Part shown: positions 34,373 to 43,233 of the stretch, piece by piece
Layout: each line of letters begins with the position of its first letter
Position numbering within the stretch: the first letter of the stretch is position 1
NCBI GenBank assembly: GCA_028277725.1
Contig: JANQFX010000027.1
Location: 39,410-103,409, forward strand
Reading direction: 5' to 3'
Length of the DNA: 64,000 nucleotides
Origin: Thiohalocapsa sp.
GTDB lineage: Bacteria; Pseudomonadota; Gammaproteobacteria; Chromatiales; Chromatiaceae
Program-made: the position numbers and the translations under genes
The notes under the pieces: generated by a model
The model's database searches: none
Told to the model about the DNA's origin: nothing
What the model saw: the letters and a program-made list of their open reading frames with translations, nothing else

Positions 34373-35518
34373 CTATCGATCTGCCATGGGCGTCCAGCTG
34401 AGGTTCTCAGGACCCGTATAATTCGCGCTCGGACGGATGATCTTCTTGTCGATGCGCTGCTCAATCACGTGCGCCACCCAACCGGCAGTACGCGAAACAA
34501 CAAAGATCGGCGTGAACATCGGCGTCGGCACGCCCATTTGGTTGTAGGAAACGGCGGAGAACCAGTCCAGGTTCGGGAACATCTTCTTCAGCTCCCACAT
34601 CACCGACTCCAGCCGGTCCGCGACCTCGAACATGCGCATGTCGCCGTTGGCCTCGGACAGCCGCCTTGCAACGCCTTTGATCACCTCATTGCGCGGATCA
34701 CCGATGGTGTAAACCGGGTGGCCGAAGCCGATAACGATCTCCTTGCGACCGACCCGCTCGGTGATGTCGGCCTCGGCCTCGGCGGCGCTGGCATAGCGCT
34801 GCTGGATCTCGCAGGCGGCCTCGTTGGCACCGCCGTGCTTGGGTCCGCGCAGGGCGCCAATGCCGGCCGAGATGGCGCTGTACATGTCGGAGTTGGTGCC
34901 GGCGACGACGCGGCAGGTGAAGGTCGAGGCGTTGAACTCGTGCTCGGCGTAGAGGTTTAGCGAGGTATGCATGGCCCGCACCCACTCGTCGGACGGCGCC
35001 TCGCCGTGCAACAGGTGCAGGAAGTGACCGCCAATGGAGTCGTCGTCGGTCTCCACCTCGATGCGCCGGCCGTTATGGGCATAGTGGTGCCAGTACAGCA
35101 GCATGGAGCCGAAGCTGGCCATGAGCCGATCGCCGATGTCGCGCGCGGCGGCCACGGGCATGCTGTCCTTCTCGGGCTCCAGGGTGCCGAGCACCGAGCA
35201 GCCGGCGCGCAACACGTCCATGGGGTGTGCCGAGGGCGGCAGCTGTTCCAGTGCGGTCTTGAGCGCCGCCGGCAGCCCGCGCAGGGACTTGAGCTTCTTC
35301 TTGTAGGCCGCGAGCTCGGCGCTGGTCGGCAGCCGCTCGTGGATCAGCAGGTGCGCGATCTCCTCGAACTCGGCCTGATCGGCAAAGTCCAGGATGTCGT
35401 AGCCGCGATAGTGCAGATCGTTGCCGGTGCGCCCGACGGTGCAGATGGCGGTATTGCCGGCGGACACACCGGACAGGGCGACGGACTTCTTGGCCTTGGG
35501 TTTCTGCTCTTCGGTCAT
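34373..35518 (-). CDS. prpC: 2-methylcitrate synthase
   Basis: A 381-residue type II citrate synthase-fold enzyme that condenses propionyl-CoA with oxaloacetate in the methylcitrate cycle. The active-site His residues are in GPKHGGANE and GFGHPVYT, and the C-terminal Asp/Arg region is in [16 protein letters not shown]. The short N-terminus and length match PrpC rather than the 430-residue GltA. Together with the adjacent methylisocitrate lyase this supports PrpC over citrate synthase. It is separated from prpB by a 339-base gap full of repeats, so it may have its own promoter. Confidence 0.87.
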   Translation of the reverse strand: MTEEQKPKAKKSVALSGVSAGNTAICTVGRTGNDLHYRGYDILDFADQAEFEEIAHLLIHERLPTSAELAAYKKKLKSLRGLPAALKTALEQLPPSAHPMDVLRAGCSVLGTLEPEKDSMPVAAARDIGDRLMASFGSMLLYWHHYAHNGRRIEVETDDDSIGGHFLHLLHGEAPSDEWVRAMHTSLNLYAEHEFNASTFTCRVVAGTNSDMYSAISAGIGALRGPKHGGANEAACEIQQRYASAAEAEADITERVGRKEIVIGFGHPVYTIGDPRNEVIKGVARRLSEANGDMRMFEVADRLESVMWELKKMFPNLDWFSAVSYNQMGVPTPMFTPIFVVSRTAGWVAHVIEQRIDKKIIRPSANYTGPENLSWTPMADR

Positions 35519-35571
35519 ACGAGCCTCCTCTCTGGGAAAACTGATTGCTCTCAGTGGTCTTGTGGTTTGTC

Positions 35572-35599
35572 GGGTGGACGGCGCTGCGCTTGTCCACCC
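35572..35599. repeat. GGGTGGAC...GTCCACCC hairpin repeat, copy 2
   Basis: An 8-base stem GGGTGGAC/GTCCACCC (nine with the outer C-G) around GGCGCTGCGCTT. Its reverse complement is base-for-base identical to the 28 bases at 37690-37717, so the two identical copies flank prpB and its regulator in inverted orientation. Confidence 0.85.
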
Positions 35600-35661
35600 G
35601 ACGGCCTTGCTGGTTCACGCAACGGCGCAACGGGCGACGGGCGCAACGGGGAGCGATGTTG

Positions 35662-35687
35662 GGTGGAACAATTGCAGCGGTTCCACC
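35662..35687. repeat. GGTGGAAC...GTTCCACC hairpin repeat, copy 3
   Basis: Stem GGTGGAAC / GTTCCACC with core AATTGCAGCG; extended by TTG / CAA with a bulge. The same family as the neighbouring unit, with a compensated stem change (GAC/GTC to AAC/GTT). Confidence 0.7.
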
Positions 35688-35748
35688 AACCCGCCTAGTA
35701 CAGCGGCGCCCAAATACCGCAAACGAAATCACGGTCTGCCCGACGCTC

Positions 35749-35816
35749 ATCGGGATCGCTATCGGGATCGGGATCGGGATCGATTCCGATCCCGACAGCG
35801 ACCGCGATCCCGACAA
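35749..35816. repeat. TCGNNN hexamer array with inverted half, copy 2
   Basis: TCGGGA/TCGCTA/TCGGGA/TCGGGA/TCGGGA/TCGATT then the complementary series CCGATCCCGACAGCG and CGCGATCCCGAC. It forms an imperfect hairpin of about 68 bases, about 40 bases past the prpB stop. Confidence 0.75.
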
Positions 35817-35857
35817 CGCAGGCGCTTGGGTGTTTGTCTTACTTTGGCGCCAGCCGC

Positions 35858-36739
35858 CTAGCCCTTCTCCTCGGCGAACAGGGCGTCCAGCTTCTGCTCG
35901 AATCCGTGGTAGTTGAGATAGTCGTAGAGGTCCATGCGCGTCTGCATGCTGTCGATCACACCGGCCTGGGTGCCGTCCTGGCGCAGCGCCTGGTACACGT
36001 TGAGCGCGGCCTGGTTCATGGCGCGGAAGGCCGACAGCGGGTAGAGCACCAGGGACACGCCGACGCCGCCGAGCTGCTCGGTGGTGAACAGCGGCGTTGC
36101 GCCGAACTCCGTGATGTTGGCCAGCACCGGCACGTCCACGGCGCCGATGAACTGCTCGTACTGGGCCAGTTCCGTCATCGCCTCCGGGAAGATCATATCG
36201 GCGCCGGCCTCGACGCAGGCCACCGCCCGCTCGATGGCGGACTCCATGCCCTCCACCGCCAGCGCATCGGTGCGCGCCATGATGACGAAGTCGTCGGTGC
36301 GCGCATCCACGGCGGCCTTGATGCGGTCCACCATCTCCGCCTGCGACACCACGGCCTTGTTCGGCCGGTGGCCGCAGCGCTTGGCGGCCACCTGGTCCTC
36401 GATGTGGCAGCCGGCGGCGCCGGCGCGGATCAACTCGCGCACGGTGCGGGCGATGTTGAAGGCCCCGCCCCAGCCGGTGTCGGCGTCCACGAGCACGGGC
36501 AGGCTGGTGGCATAGGTGAGCCGGCGCACGTCCACCAGCACGTCCTCGAGGCTACTGATGCCGAGGTCCGGCACGCCGAGGGAGCCCGCCGCGACGCCGC
36601 CGCCGGAAATGTACAGCGCCCGGAAGCCGGTGCGCTCGGCGAGCATGCCGTGGTAGGCGTTGATGGCGCCCACCACCTGCAGCGGCTGCTCTTCCTGCAC
36701 GGCGAGGCGCAGCTTGGCACCGGGTGTGAGATCGGTCAT
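35858..36739 (-). CDS. prpB: Methylisocitrate lyase
   Basis: A 293-residue ICL/PEP-mutase superfamily enzyme that splits 2-methylisocitrate into pyruvate and succinate. Visible motifs: [16 protein letters not shown], the metal-binding DADTGWG, and the catalytic loop [11 protein letters not shown] (the KRCGH form typical of PrpB). Length is normal. Its start overlaps the stop of the GntR regulator by 4 bases (ATGA), so regulator and enzyme are translated together. prpC is the next gene; no prpD/acnD is present in the window. Confidence 0.92.
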   Translation of the reverse strand: MTDLTPGAKLRLAVQEEQPLQVVGAINAYHGMLAERTGFRALYISGGGVAAGSLGVPDLGISSLEDVLVDVRRLTYATSLPVLVDADTGWGGAFNIARTVRELIRAGAAGCHIEDQVAAKRCGHRPNKAVVSQAEMVDRIKAAVDARTDDFVIMARTDALAVEGMESAIERAVACVEAGADMIFPEAMTELAQYEQFIGAVDVPVLANITEFGATPLFTTEQLGGVGVSLVLYPLSAFRAMNQAALNVYQALRQDGTQAGVIDSMQTRMDLYDYLNYHGFEQKLDALFAEEKG

Positions 36740-37548
36740 GGTCTTTCCTCGTGTGGGTTAAATCGTTGGGGCGCGGGCGGACCTGAGCGCTTGGCGGCGA
36801 GTTGCCGCTCCACACCTTGCCTGGAGGCCCGCACGTGCCGGCGCATCAGCCACTCGGCCAGCTCCCCGTCGCGGGCGACGATGGCCTCAACCACCAGCGC
36901 ATGCTCCTTCAGCGCATCGCGCGCGCGGTGGCTCTTCATGCCGAACTGGCAGCGGTACATGCGCATCAGGTGATAGAGGTCGTCGCAGAGGATGCGAATG
37001 AGCCGCCCGTTGCCGCTGCCCTGGACGATGCGGTAGTGGAAGTCCAGGTCGCCCTCCTGCTGGAAGTAGGCCTGGCCGTTCTCGCGCTCCACCTCCTGCT
37101 CGTGGTGCTCGATGAGCGTCGAAAGCTCGGCGCGGGCCGCGTCGGACATGCGCTCCGCGGCGAGGCGCGCCGCCGTGCCCTCCAGGGGCTCGCGAATCTC
37201 GTACAGCTCGATGAGGCCGGTGCCGCTCAGCGCCACCACGCGGGCGCCGACGCGCGCCCGACGCTCCACCAGACCCAGCGCCTCCAGCCGGCCGATGGCC
37301 TCGCGCAGCGGTGCGCGGCTGACGGCATGTTCCGCCGCAAGCGCCGGCTCGCTGAGCTTGCTGCCGGGTGCGATGTGGCCCTCGATGATGGCCCGGCGCA
37401 GCACCGCGAACACGCAGTCCGCGGCCGAGTTGGCCCGAGGCCCACCCCGACTGCCGGCCTGATCGACCGACCGTGCCGCAAAGGACGGTGACAGCGGCGC
37501 CTGGCGCGGCTCGGCACTGGCCCGCATTGTCGACAACACATCACTCAT
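36736..37548 (-). CDS. GntR/FadR-family regulator of the prp genes
   Basis: A 270-residue repressor. Winged HTH at about residues 42-105 ([23 protein letters not shown], then [19 protein letters not shown]), followed by an all-helical FCD ligand-binding domain with metal-type residues in [13 protein letters not shown] and DHL-like [14 protein letters not shown] 37548 lies close to two identical palindromes. Its 4-base overlap with prpB makes it very likely a regulator of propionate catabolism responding to a methylcitrate-cycle metabolite. Confidence 0.87.
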   Translation of the reverse strand: MSDVLSTMRASAEPRQAPLSPSFAARSVDQAGSRGGPRANSAADCVFAVLRRAIIEGHIAPGSKLSEPALAAEHAVSRAPLREAIGRLEALGLVERRARVGARVVALSGTGLIELYEIREPLEGTAARLAAERMSDAARAELSTLIEHHEQEVERENGQAYFQQEGDLDFHYRIVQGSGNGRLIRILCDDLYHLMRMYRCQFGMKSHRARDALKEHALVVEAIVARDGELAEWLMRRHVRASRQGVERQLAAKRSGPPAPQRFNPHEERP

Positions 37549-37599
37549 ACGACCGATATTAGCTCTAAGGCCGGTCCGACCACTACAGGTTGTCGACAA
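37527..37599. promoter_or_regulatory. Two TTGTCGACAA operators of the GntR regulator
   Basis: The perfect 10-base palindrome TTGTCGACAA occurs at 37590-37599, upstream of the regulator, and again at 37527-37536, inside its first codons. Spacing is exactly 63 bases, six helical turns, so a looped autorepression complex is plausible. The palindrome fits the T-GT-N-AC-A pattern of FadR-type GntR sites. Confidence 0.75.
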
Positions 37600-37689
37600 T
37601 CTATTGCATTGCACGGATGCGTCAGCGCGCGCTTCATGCGTCGCCACCTGCAGCCCATCACACGAACTCGACCACGGCGAGGGGCTGTA

Positions 37690-37717
37690 GGGTGGACAAG
37701 CGCAGCGCCGTCCACCC
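37690..37717. repeat. GGGTGGAC...GTCCACCC hairpin repeat, copy 4
   Basis: Inverted identical copy of 35572-35599. It lies in the 363-base gap between the GntR regulator and the MoxR gene. Besides the operators and this repeat, that gap shows only a short leader with AGGA before ATG 37912. Confidence 0.85.
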
Positions 37718-37911
37718 AGGGGCAGCGCTGTTCGACCCGAACCGAGCGTCACTTCGCTCGTCCACACCAGCGGCGGCTCACCGCCGGTGCGAAGCAGTGC
37801 ATGGAACAGGCAGGCCAGGGTAAGGAAGCGACACCGGAGTTCTCCCGGCCCACGACGACATCGGCCCCATGCCCGCTATACTGCCGGCCTCCTCATAGGA
37901 ACAGCAGCACC

Positions 37912-38925
37912 ATGGCCCGAGCCTCAGCCACCGAGACCCAAGCCTCCAGCGCACACCACGGGGACACCGGCATCGATGCCGACCGGCAACTCGCCGACGC
38001 CCTAGTCGTGGAGCGGCGGCTGCGCGAGAACCTCGGCCGCGTGCTGCGCGGCCAGGACCAGGCCATCCGCTGGTTGTTGGCGGCCGTCGCGGTCGGCGGC
38101 CATGTGCTGCTGGAAGACGTGCCGGGCACCGGCAAGACCACCCTGGCCAAGGCCCTGGCGCGGTCCATCCACGCGGACTTCAAGCGGGTACAGTTCACGC
38201 CGGACCTGATGCCGTCGGACATCCTGGGCGTCTCCGTCTACGACCCCTCCGAGCACAGCTTTCACTTTCGCCCCGGGCCCGTGTTCACCCAGATCCTGCT
38301 CGCCGACGAGATCAATCGTGCCTCGCCGCGCACCCAGGCGGCCCTGCTGGAGGCCATGGGCGAGTCGCAGGTTAGCGTCGACGGCGAGCTGAAGCCCCTC
38401 GACGCCCTGTTCTTCGTCATCGCCACCCAGAACCCCATCGAGCTGCACGGCACCTATCCGCTGCCGGAGGCGCAGATGGACCGCTTCGCGTTGCGTTTCG
38501 GCCTGGGTTATATCGGCGAGGACGCCGAAGCCGCGCTGCTGGACGACCAACGCCTGCATCACCCGCTGGACGACCTGAGGCCCTGCGCCAGCACCCGGGA
38601 CATCCTCGCGCTACGCCTCGCCGTCCGCCAGGTGCGCGTCGCCGAACCCATGCGCCGCTACATCGTCGCGCTGGTGGCCGCGACCCGCGGGCACCAGGGC
38701 GTCGCGCTCGGCGCCAGCCCGCGGGCCTCGCTGACCCTGATGCAGGTCGGTCAGGCACTGGCCCTGTTCGACGGGCTCGACTACCTGCCACCGGAGCAGG
38801 TGCGCGAGGCCGCCGTGCCCGTCATCGCCCATCGGCTCGGGCTCGACCCCGCAGCGCGCTACGCCGGCCAGAACGCGGAGGCCGTGGTGCGCCAATGCCT
38901 GGCCACCGTGCCGACACCGGACTGA
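37912..38925 (+). CDS. MoxR-family AAA+ ATPase
   Basis: A 337-residue chaperone-like ATPase. Walker A EDVPGTGKTTLAKALA at about residue 66, Walker B LLADEINRASPRTQAALLEAM near 125, and sensor 1 IATQNPIE near 170. ATG 37912 was chosen for its AGGAAC ribosome binding site and the family N-terminus. MoxR proteins help assemble or activate complexes, often with a DUF58 protein and VWA proteins; the DUF58 gene follows here, but no VWA or transglutaminase gene is next to it. Confidence 0.9.
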   Translation: MARASATETQASSAHHGDTGIDADRQLADALVVERRLRENLGRVLRGQDQAIRWLLAAVAVGGHVLLEDVPGTGKTTLAKALARSIHADFKRVQFTPDLMPSDILGVSVYDPSEHSFHFRPGPVFTQILLADEINRASPRTQAALLEAMGESQVSVDGELKPLDALFFVIATQNPIELHGTYPLPEAQMDRFALRFGLGYIGEDAEAALLDDQRLHHPLDDLRPCASTRDILALRLAVRQVRVAEPMRRYIVALVAATRGHQGVALGASPRASLTLMQVGQALALFDGLDYLPPEQVREAAVPVIAHRLGLDPAARYAGQNAEAVVRQCLATVPTPD

Positions 38926-38929
38926 TGAG

Positions 38930-39079
38930 CATCGCCAAGAACTCAAGATGCCCGCACGGGGCAGTCAGCCCCGCCGTTGCAGGAGCGCGGAGGCCCTTGG
39001 GGAATAGCGCGAGGCGGAAACCGCGCTCTCGCTTCGGATCTCGAACCATGCCACGCAAGGCATTCTTCGAGGTTCTCTG
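38930..39079 (+). repeat. Multi-hairpin repeat element, copy A
   Basis: Fills the whole gap between moxR stop and DUF58 start. Hairpin 1: CGGGGC-AGTCA-GCCCCG (about 38957-38973). Hairpin 3 region: GCGAGGCGGAAACCGCGC then TCTCGCTTCG. Hairpin 4: CTCGAA..ATGCC-ACGCA-AGGCAT..TTCGAG. Hairpin 2 is decayed. The same order occurs in copies B (40761), C (55040, minus) and D (55608). Confidence 0.7.
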
Positions 39080-40537
39080 ATGCCGCCGCCAGCCGGTGGC
39101 AAGCCAGAGGCCGGGGCCAGGGCCGAGGGCGAGCGAGGGCCAGCCGACGGCCCTGCCCCTCTCGCCCTACTCGTCGCCCGCGCCGAACGCGGGCTCAAGA
39201 CCTGGAGCTGGCTCAACCTCCGGCTCGCCAGCAACGCCCAGGAGTGGCTGAGACGGCGCTTCACGCCCGCCGGCCAGGTCGTGCTCGCCACCACCTTCAC
39301 CGCCGGCCTGTTCGGCATCGACACCCGACTCACGGCGGCGCACCAGGCCTTCGCCTTCGGCTTGGCGCTGCTCGGCGTCGGTTGGCTATCGAACCGCATG
39401 CCGCTGCCGCGCATGGCGCTCGACCGCGAGCCGCCGGGCCGCGCCGCCGTCGGCCTGCCCTGCCGCTACCGGGTGCGGGTACGCAACGCGGGTCGCCGCC
39501 TAGCCGTCGGCCTGACCCTGCAAGAACGCTTGCCCGACCCACGGCCCGATCTCGCTACATTCCTCGGCACCTGCGCCCCGGTGGAGCGAAACCGATCCCG
39601 CGCCGAGCGACTGCTCGGCTACCCGCGCTGGGAATGGCTGGTGCGGCATCGGCGCGGTACCGAATCGGCGCCGCCCATGCCGGTGCCGGACCTCGCGCCC
39701 GACGCCGAACTCGCGTTGGAGTTGTCGTTGCTGCCCAGCCGTCGCGGCTGGCTGCAGCTCGACGGGCTGGTATTGGCGCGCGTCGACGTCCTGGGCCTGA
39801 CCCGGCGCGAGCAGCTCGTGCCCTCGGCGGAACGCCTGCTGATACTGCCGCGGCGCTATCCGGCGAACCCGCCGAGGCCGCCGGGCCGCCGCCGGCTACA
39901 ACCGGGCGGCGTCGAACTGGCCGCCAGCGCCGGCGATTCGCGCGAGTTCGTCGGGCTGCGCGGCTACCTGCCCGGCGACGAACCGAGGCACATCCACTGG
40001 GCCGCCTGGGCGCGCAGCGGCGAGCCCGTGGTCAAGGAGTATCGGGACGAATACTTCTCCCGACAGGCCCTGGTGCTGGACACCTGCCCGCCCGCCGACG
40101 GCGACGCGAAGCGCTTCGAGACCGCCGTCTCCGTCGCCGCATCCCTCATCGCCCCGTTGGGCGAGCGGCCCAACGGCCCCGACGGCCTGCTCGACCTCAT
40201 CCTCTATGCGGACGGCACCCGCGTCCTCACCGCCGGCCGCGGGCTGCTCAGCATCGACGCCATGCTCGAGACCCTGGCCTGCGTCCAACCCCAACCCCCC
40301 GACGGCTTCCGCCAAATCGCCGACACCCTCAGCGCCCGCGCCGCGCAACAGAGCGCCTGCCTTCTGGTGCTCTCGGCATGGGACGACCAACGCCGGGCCC
40401 TAATCGAGGGGCTGCGCCGCACGGACCTGCCTGTGACGGTGTTGCTGATCGGCGAGCGCGCCGCAGCAGCCCGCTCCCCCGCCGACTGCGTGCTGGTGGA
40501 CACGGAGGATCCGGGGCGAGCACTGAATGGGCTGTGA
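39080..40537 (+). CDS. DUF58 domain protein
   Basis: A 485-residue protein. Two membrane helices lie near residues 72-110 (FTAGLFGIDTRL, then FGLALLGVGWLS). After a beta-rich middle comes the DUF58 core with REFVGLRGYLPGDEPRHIHW and VVKEYRDEY (about 295-330), and a VWA-like C-terminal part. It is usually encoded with MoxR and is thought to act in cell envelope or complex assembly. ATG 39080 begins directly at the end of repeat copy A; the moxR-DUF58 order is conserved in many genomes. Confidence 0.85.
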   Translation: MPPPAGGKPEAGARAEGERGPADGPAPLALLVARAERGLKTWSWLNLRLASNAQEWLRRRFTPAGQVVLATTFTAGLFGIDTRLTAAHQAFAFGLALLGVGWLSNRMPLPRMALDREPPGRAAVGLPCRYRVRVRNAGRRLAVGLTLQERLPDPRPDLATFLGTCAPVERNRSRAERLLGYPRWEWLVRHRRGTESAPPMPVPDLAPDAELALELSLLPSRRGWLQLDGLVLARVDVLGLTRREQLVPSAERLLILPRRYPANPPRPPGRRRLQPGGVELAASAGDSREFVGLRGYLPGDEPRHIHWAAWARSGEPVVKEYRDEYFSRQALVLDTCPPADGDAKRFETAVSVAASLIAPLGERPNGPDGLLDLILYADGTRVLTAGRGLLSIDAMLETLACVQPQPPDGFRQIADTLSARAAQQSACLLVLSAWDDQRRALIEGLRRTDLPVTVLLIGERAAAARSPADCVLVDTEDPGRALNGL

Positions 40538-40760
40538 TGGGGTTGGCTCGCCAGCACCGCCCGCCGTCGGCGATACAGAAGCGAAAGCCTGGAGGGACCA
40601 GGCCCTCCATGCCTCGGGCGGGAAGGTTCGGAAACCAGCCGCCTTTGCGTCTCAAGCGCTCAGTATCTTTGGCCACAACCCGTACCTGCGGGACATCACG
40701 GCGGGCCGTACCCCTGGCCGACGGACTTCTAAGGAGATCGTCGACGACCTCACCGCCTCA

Positions 40761-40912
40761 AGGGCACCTCGAAACACTCGAGGTGCCCGTGCGGGGCAGG
40801 ATGCCCCGCCATTTTTCAAGCGCCCAAGCGCTTGGAAAATGAAGCGAAGCGGAAACCGCGTTTTCGCTTCGCGTCTTGTGAAAATTGCCAGGACGGCAAC
40901 TTCTCAAGGTAC
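40761..40912 (+). repeat. Multi-hairpin repeat element, copy B (most complete)
   Basis: An 11-base leader hairpin GGGCACCTCGA/TCGAGGTGCCC is followed by hairpin 1 GCGGGGC-AGGAT-GCCCCGC, hairpin 2 (CATTTTTCAAGCGC then GCGCTTGGAAAATG), hairpin 3 (GCGAAGCG...CGCTTCGC) and hairpin 4 (CTTG-GAA-TTGCC-AGGAC-GGCAA-TTC-CAAG). It ends 3 bases from the stop of the convergent gene at 40915. The rest of the gap (40538-40760) has no gene but may hold an older copy: GGAGGG..CCCTCC at about 40591, then GGAAACC..TTTGCGTCTC. Confidence 0.85.
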
Positions 40913-40914
40913 CC

Positions 40915-41871
40915 TCAATGGAAGTGATGCACGTAGCGAAGGTTGAAGCGACTACCTTCGGGCCGGTTCTCGGCAGACGTCTCCCAGTAGGCATTGAAGA
41001 ACAGGTGGTCGTGTTTGGATAGATGCAGGACCATGCCTGGCCCGAGACCGAGCACCTGCTCTTTGCTGTCGTTGATGCGCCTGCCATCAAGCCGCTTGTC
41101 TGTGAATTCTTTCAGGTAGTAGCCGTTGAGTCCCAGGCGCAGACGCTTCGGGATGACCTCATACGCGCTGGCGAGGTTGAGGTGAACTGCCTGGCCCGCC
41201 TGGCTGTCGTCGGCCCCAAGCAGCCGGAACGGATCGTTGTTTTCTGCATTCCAGAGGTAATGCAGGCGCCATGAGACGGTCCACTTGGGCGTTGCGAAGA
41301 ACGTGGCGGCCCAGTAGGGGTTGAAGGAGAACACGTTGCTGCCGGGGTTGATGGCCTTGTCGGCATTGTAATCCCCGGTCGGCAGGATCATCTGCAGCTC
41401 GACCCGCTGCACGAAGCGCGGCCCGTTCGGGCCCATGATCGGATCCCATTGCAGCAAAGGCCCGACCAGCAGATCGCCCAGGTTCGCGCTGCTGGCCCGG
41501 ATGGGTCCATTGTCCGGAGCGAGATCCAGGCTGGCGTAGGGCAGCATCAGGTTCAGGCCCCACTTGCCATTGAAGAGCAGCGGCTGACTGCTTTGATAGA
41601 GGAGCTGGGTGATACCGATGTTGGCATCGACCTCAGCGTTCCGCGGACCGGTGGGCGTCGGGATCAGTGCGTTGTCCCCGTCGGCGTCTTTCAATTTTGC
41701 GGATCGGTAGAGCTGGACGTATTGCTGCGCATACCAGCCGGGACCGGACGGCGGGGTGCCATCCAGGAAGCTGGTGAAGCCCAGGTTGACCGATGGCAGG
41801 TCGTAGGCCACGGCGGCCTGCGTTGTCAGGACCGCCAGAATCAAGCCGCCGAGGATATTTTGGTGCCGCAC
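40915..41871 (-). CDS. Outer membrane protein, phenol_MetA_deg/SphA-like
   Basis: A 318-residue exported protein with a signal peptide (about 1-22, ending AVA). The mature protein is made of alternating beta strands with aromatic girdles (YAQQYVQLYRSAKL, WGLNLMLPYASLDL, NVFSFNPYWAATFF) and ends in an aromatic strand RYVHHFH, as in the family linked to phenol degradation MetA proteins. It is probably an outer membrane barrel, possibly for hydrophobic solutes. No catabolic genes are next to it. Confidence 0.8.
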   Translation of the reverse strand: MRHQNILGGLILAVLTTQAAVAYDLPSVNLGFTSFLDGTPPSGPGWYAQQYVQLYRSAKLKDADGDNALIPTPTGPRNAEVDANIGITQLLYQSSQPLLFNGKWGLNLMLPYASLDLAPDNGPIRASSANLGDLLVGPLLQWDPIMGPNGPRFVQRVELQMILPTGDYNADKAINPGSNVFSFNPYWAATFFATPKWTVSWRLHYLWNAENNDPFRLLGADDSQAGQAVHLNLASAYEVIPKRLRLGLNGYYLKEFTDKRLDGRRINDSKEQVLGLGPGMVLHLSKHDHLFFNAYWETSAENRPEGSRFNLRYVHHFH

Positions 41872-42033
41872 TGCTCTCAGACTCCGTCATCTTGTTGGTT
41901 ATGGGGCCTCGAACGTCTCGAGATGCCCTTATGGCTCCGCTGCATCAGACCACAGCGCTTGCCCGTCAGGCTACTCTGCCGTGGGCCGCTATTGCGATAG
42001 CTCAAATCCCGGCGCGCACGGGCCGGGTGTCGT

Positions 42034-42289
42034 CCGGCGCTGGAGGCCGGCGGCGATGAGGACACGGCCATTGCCGCCCTGCTGCACGATGCCGCCGAGG
42101 ACCAGGGCGGACACGCAACCCTGACGCAGATCCGCACGCGCTTCGGCACGCTTCGGCGCAGGGCGCGATGACATCCTCTGCTACGACCGCGAGGTCTCCA
42201 GCGTGTTCAGCGAAAGTGGACCTCACCCCCTCACCAAGGAACTGTCACTAGTGGTGCAGGCCCTTCATCGGGAAAGCGTACGGGACTAG
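42034..42289 (+). pseudogene. HD-domain phosphohydrolase remnant
   Basis: One frame from 42037 reads ALEAGGDEDTAIAALLHDAAED and continues TLTQIRTRFGT, the HD motif region of RelA/SpoT-like hydrolases. It then breaks. A tail SGPHPLTKELSLVVQALHRE in another frame ends at TAG 42289. Both ends are incomplete, so it is a decayed gene. Nothing else is seen in 41872-42320. Confidence 0.55.
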
Positions 42290-42320
42290 GGCGGCGGGTC
42301 CGATCGTCGTCGGTGCCGGG

Positions 42321-43223
42321 TTAGGGAATCCCTTCTCGTTCCAGCTGTCGGGTCAGTACCTCGATCTGCACATCAAGGTCCTCGACGTCGCGCTCCAGCA
42401 GCACCTGGTGCTGTTCGCGGAAAGCGGTCTCGACGGTTTCCAGCGCGTGGCGGAAGCGCTGGTCGAGTTGCGGTGCGGCGACCTGGCCCTGGGTCTTGGC
42501 ATAGCCCTCGACGACGCGTTGCACCCCATCGAGATAGACGTTCAGGAACCGCCGCGCACGCCAGAGGTTGCGCGGGTCCTCCCGGACGCGTTGCAGCAGG
42601 CGCCGCGCCAGAGCGGCGATGTCGGTGAGGCGTCGCGCCAGCTCCGGCTGTTGGATGCCGGTGCTGACGTCTTCGATGGCGTCGATGGCACGCGCGGCCT
42701 CCCGCAACGACGCCTCGCGATGCACGCCCCGACGCCCTGGCCACCGGAGCTCGACGGAGAAGTCCAGGCCGTACAAGAGGTGGAAACCTAGCAGGGTGAC
42801 CAGTCCGAAGGCCGTCGCAATGCCCGGATGGTGCCCTGCACCGAGCCAGGCCGTGACGGCGCTGCCGAGCGCCATGAGCACGGCCGCCACGCCCGTCGAC
42901 GACGAGAGGTGCCGCAGCAGACCGGCGCCTTGGGTCTTGGCGTCATCGCCGAGAACCCGGCGCGCCACCAGGGCACCCGCGAGCAACAGTGCGTAGCCCA
43001 GGACATCTCCAAGCAAGAGGTCGAGTTGGCCACGCACCAATGCCACCAGGGAGGCCAAGGCGACCGGCACCGGCAGTAGGAACAGCGGCCAGAGCATCGT
43101 TGCCGCGGGCTGCTCCGGCGGCTGCTCTTCGTCCCCCGCCCTGGCGCTGAGCCATCGGAACAACAACGTCAGCATCCCCACGACGACGGCAGCCAGGATG
43201 AGCAGTAACAGGAGTCGCTTCAT
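42321..43223 (-). CDS. XpaC-like membrane protein
   Basis: A 300-residue protein. Several N-terminal membrane helices (about 3-20, 45-66, 74-90, 108-128, 135-150) are followed by a cytosolic helical domain with FSVELRWPGRRGVHRE, LWRARRFLNVYLDGVQRVVEGY and the end FREQHQVLLERDVEDLDVQIEVL. This last half matches the XpaC/5-bromo-4-chloroindolyl phosphate hydrolysis family. ATG 43223 (MKRLLLLLILA) gives a natural N-terminus. A small membrane gene precedes it by 10 bases. Confidence 0.75.
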   Translation of the reverse strand: MKRLLLLLILAAVVVGMLTLLFRWLSARAGDEEQPPEQPAATMLWPLFLLPVPVALASLVALVRGQLDLLLGDVLGYALLLAGALVARRVLGDDAKTQGAGLLRHLSSSTGVAAVLMALGSAVTAWLGAGHHPGIATAFGLVTLLGFHLLYGLDFSVELRWPGRRGVHREASLREAARAIDAIEDVSTGIQQPELARRLTDIAALARRLLQRVREDPRNLWRARRFLNVYLDGVQRVVEGYAKTQGQVAAPQLDQRFRHALETVETAFREQHQVLLERDVEDLDVQIEVLTRQLEREGIP

Positions 43224-43233
43224 GGCGGCGACC

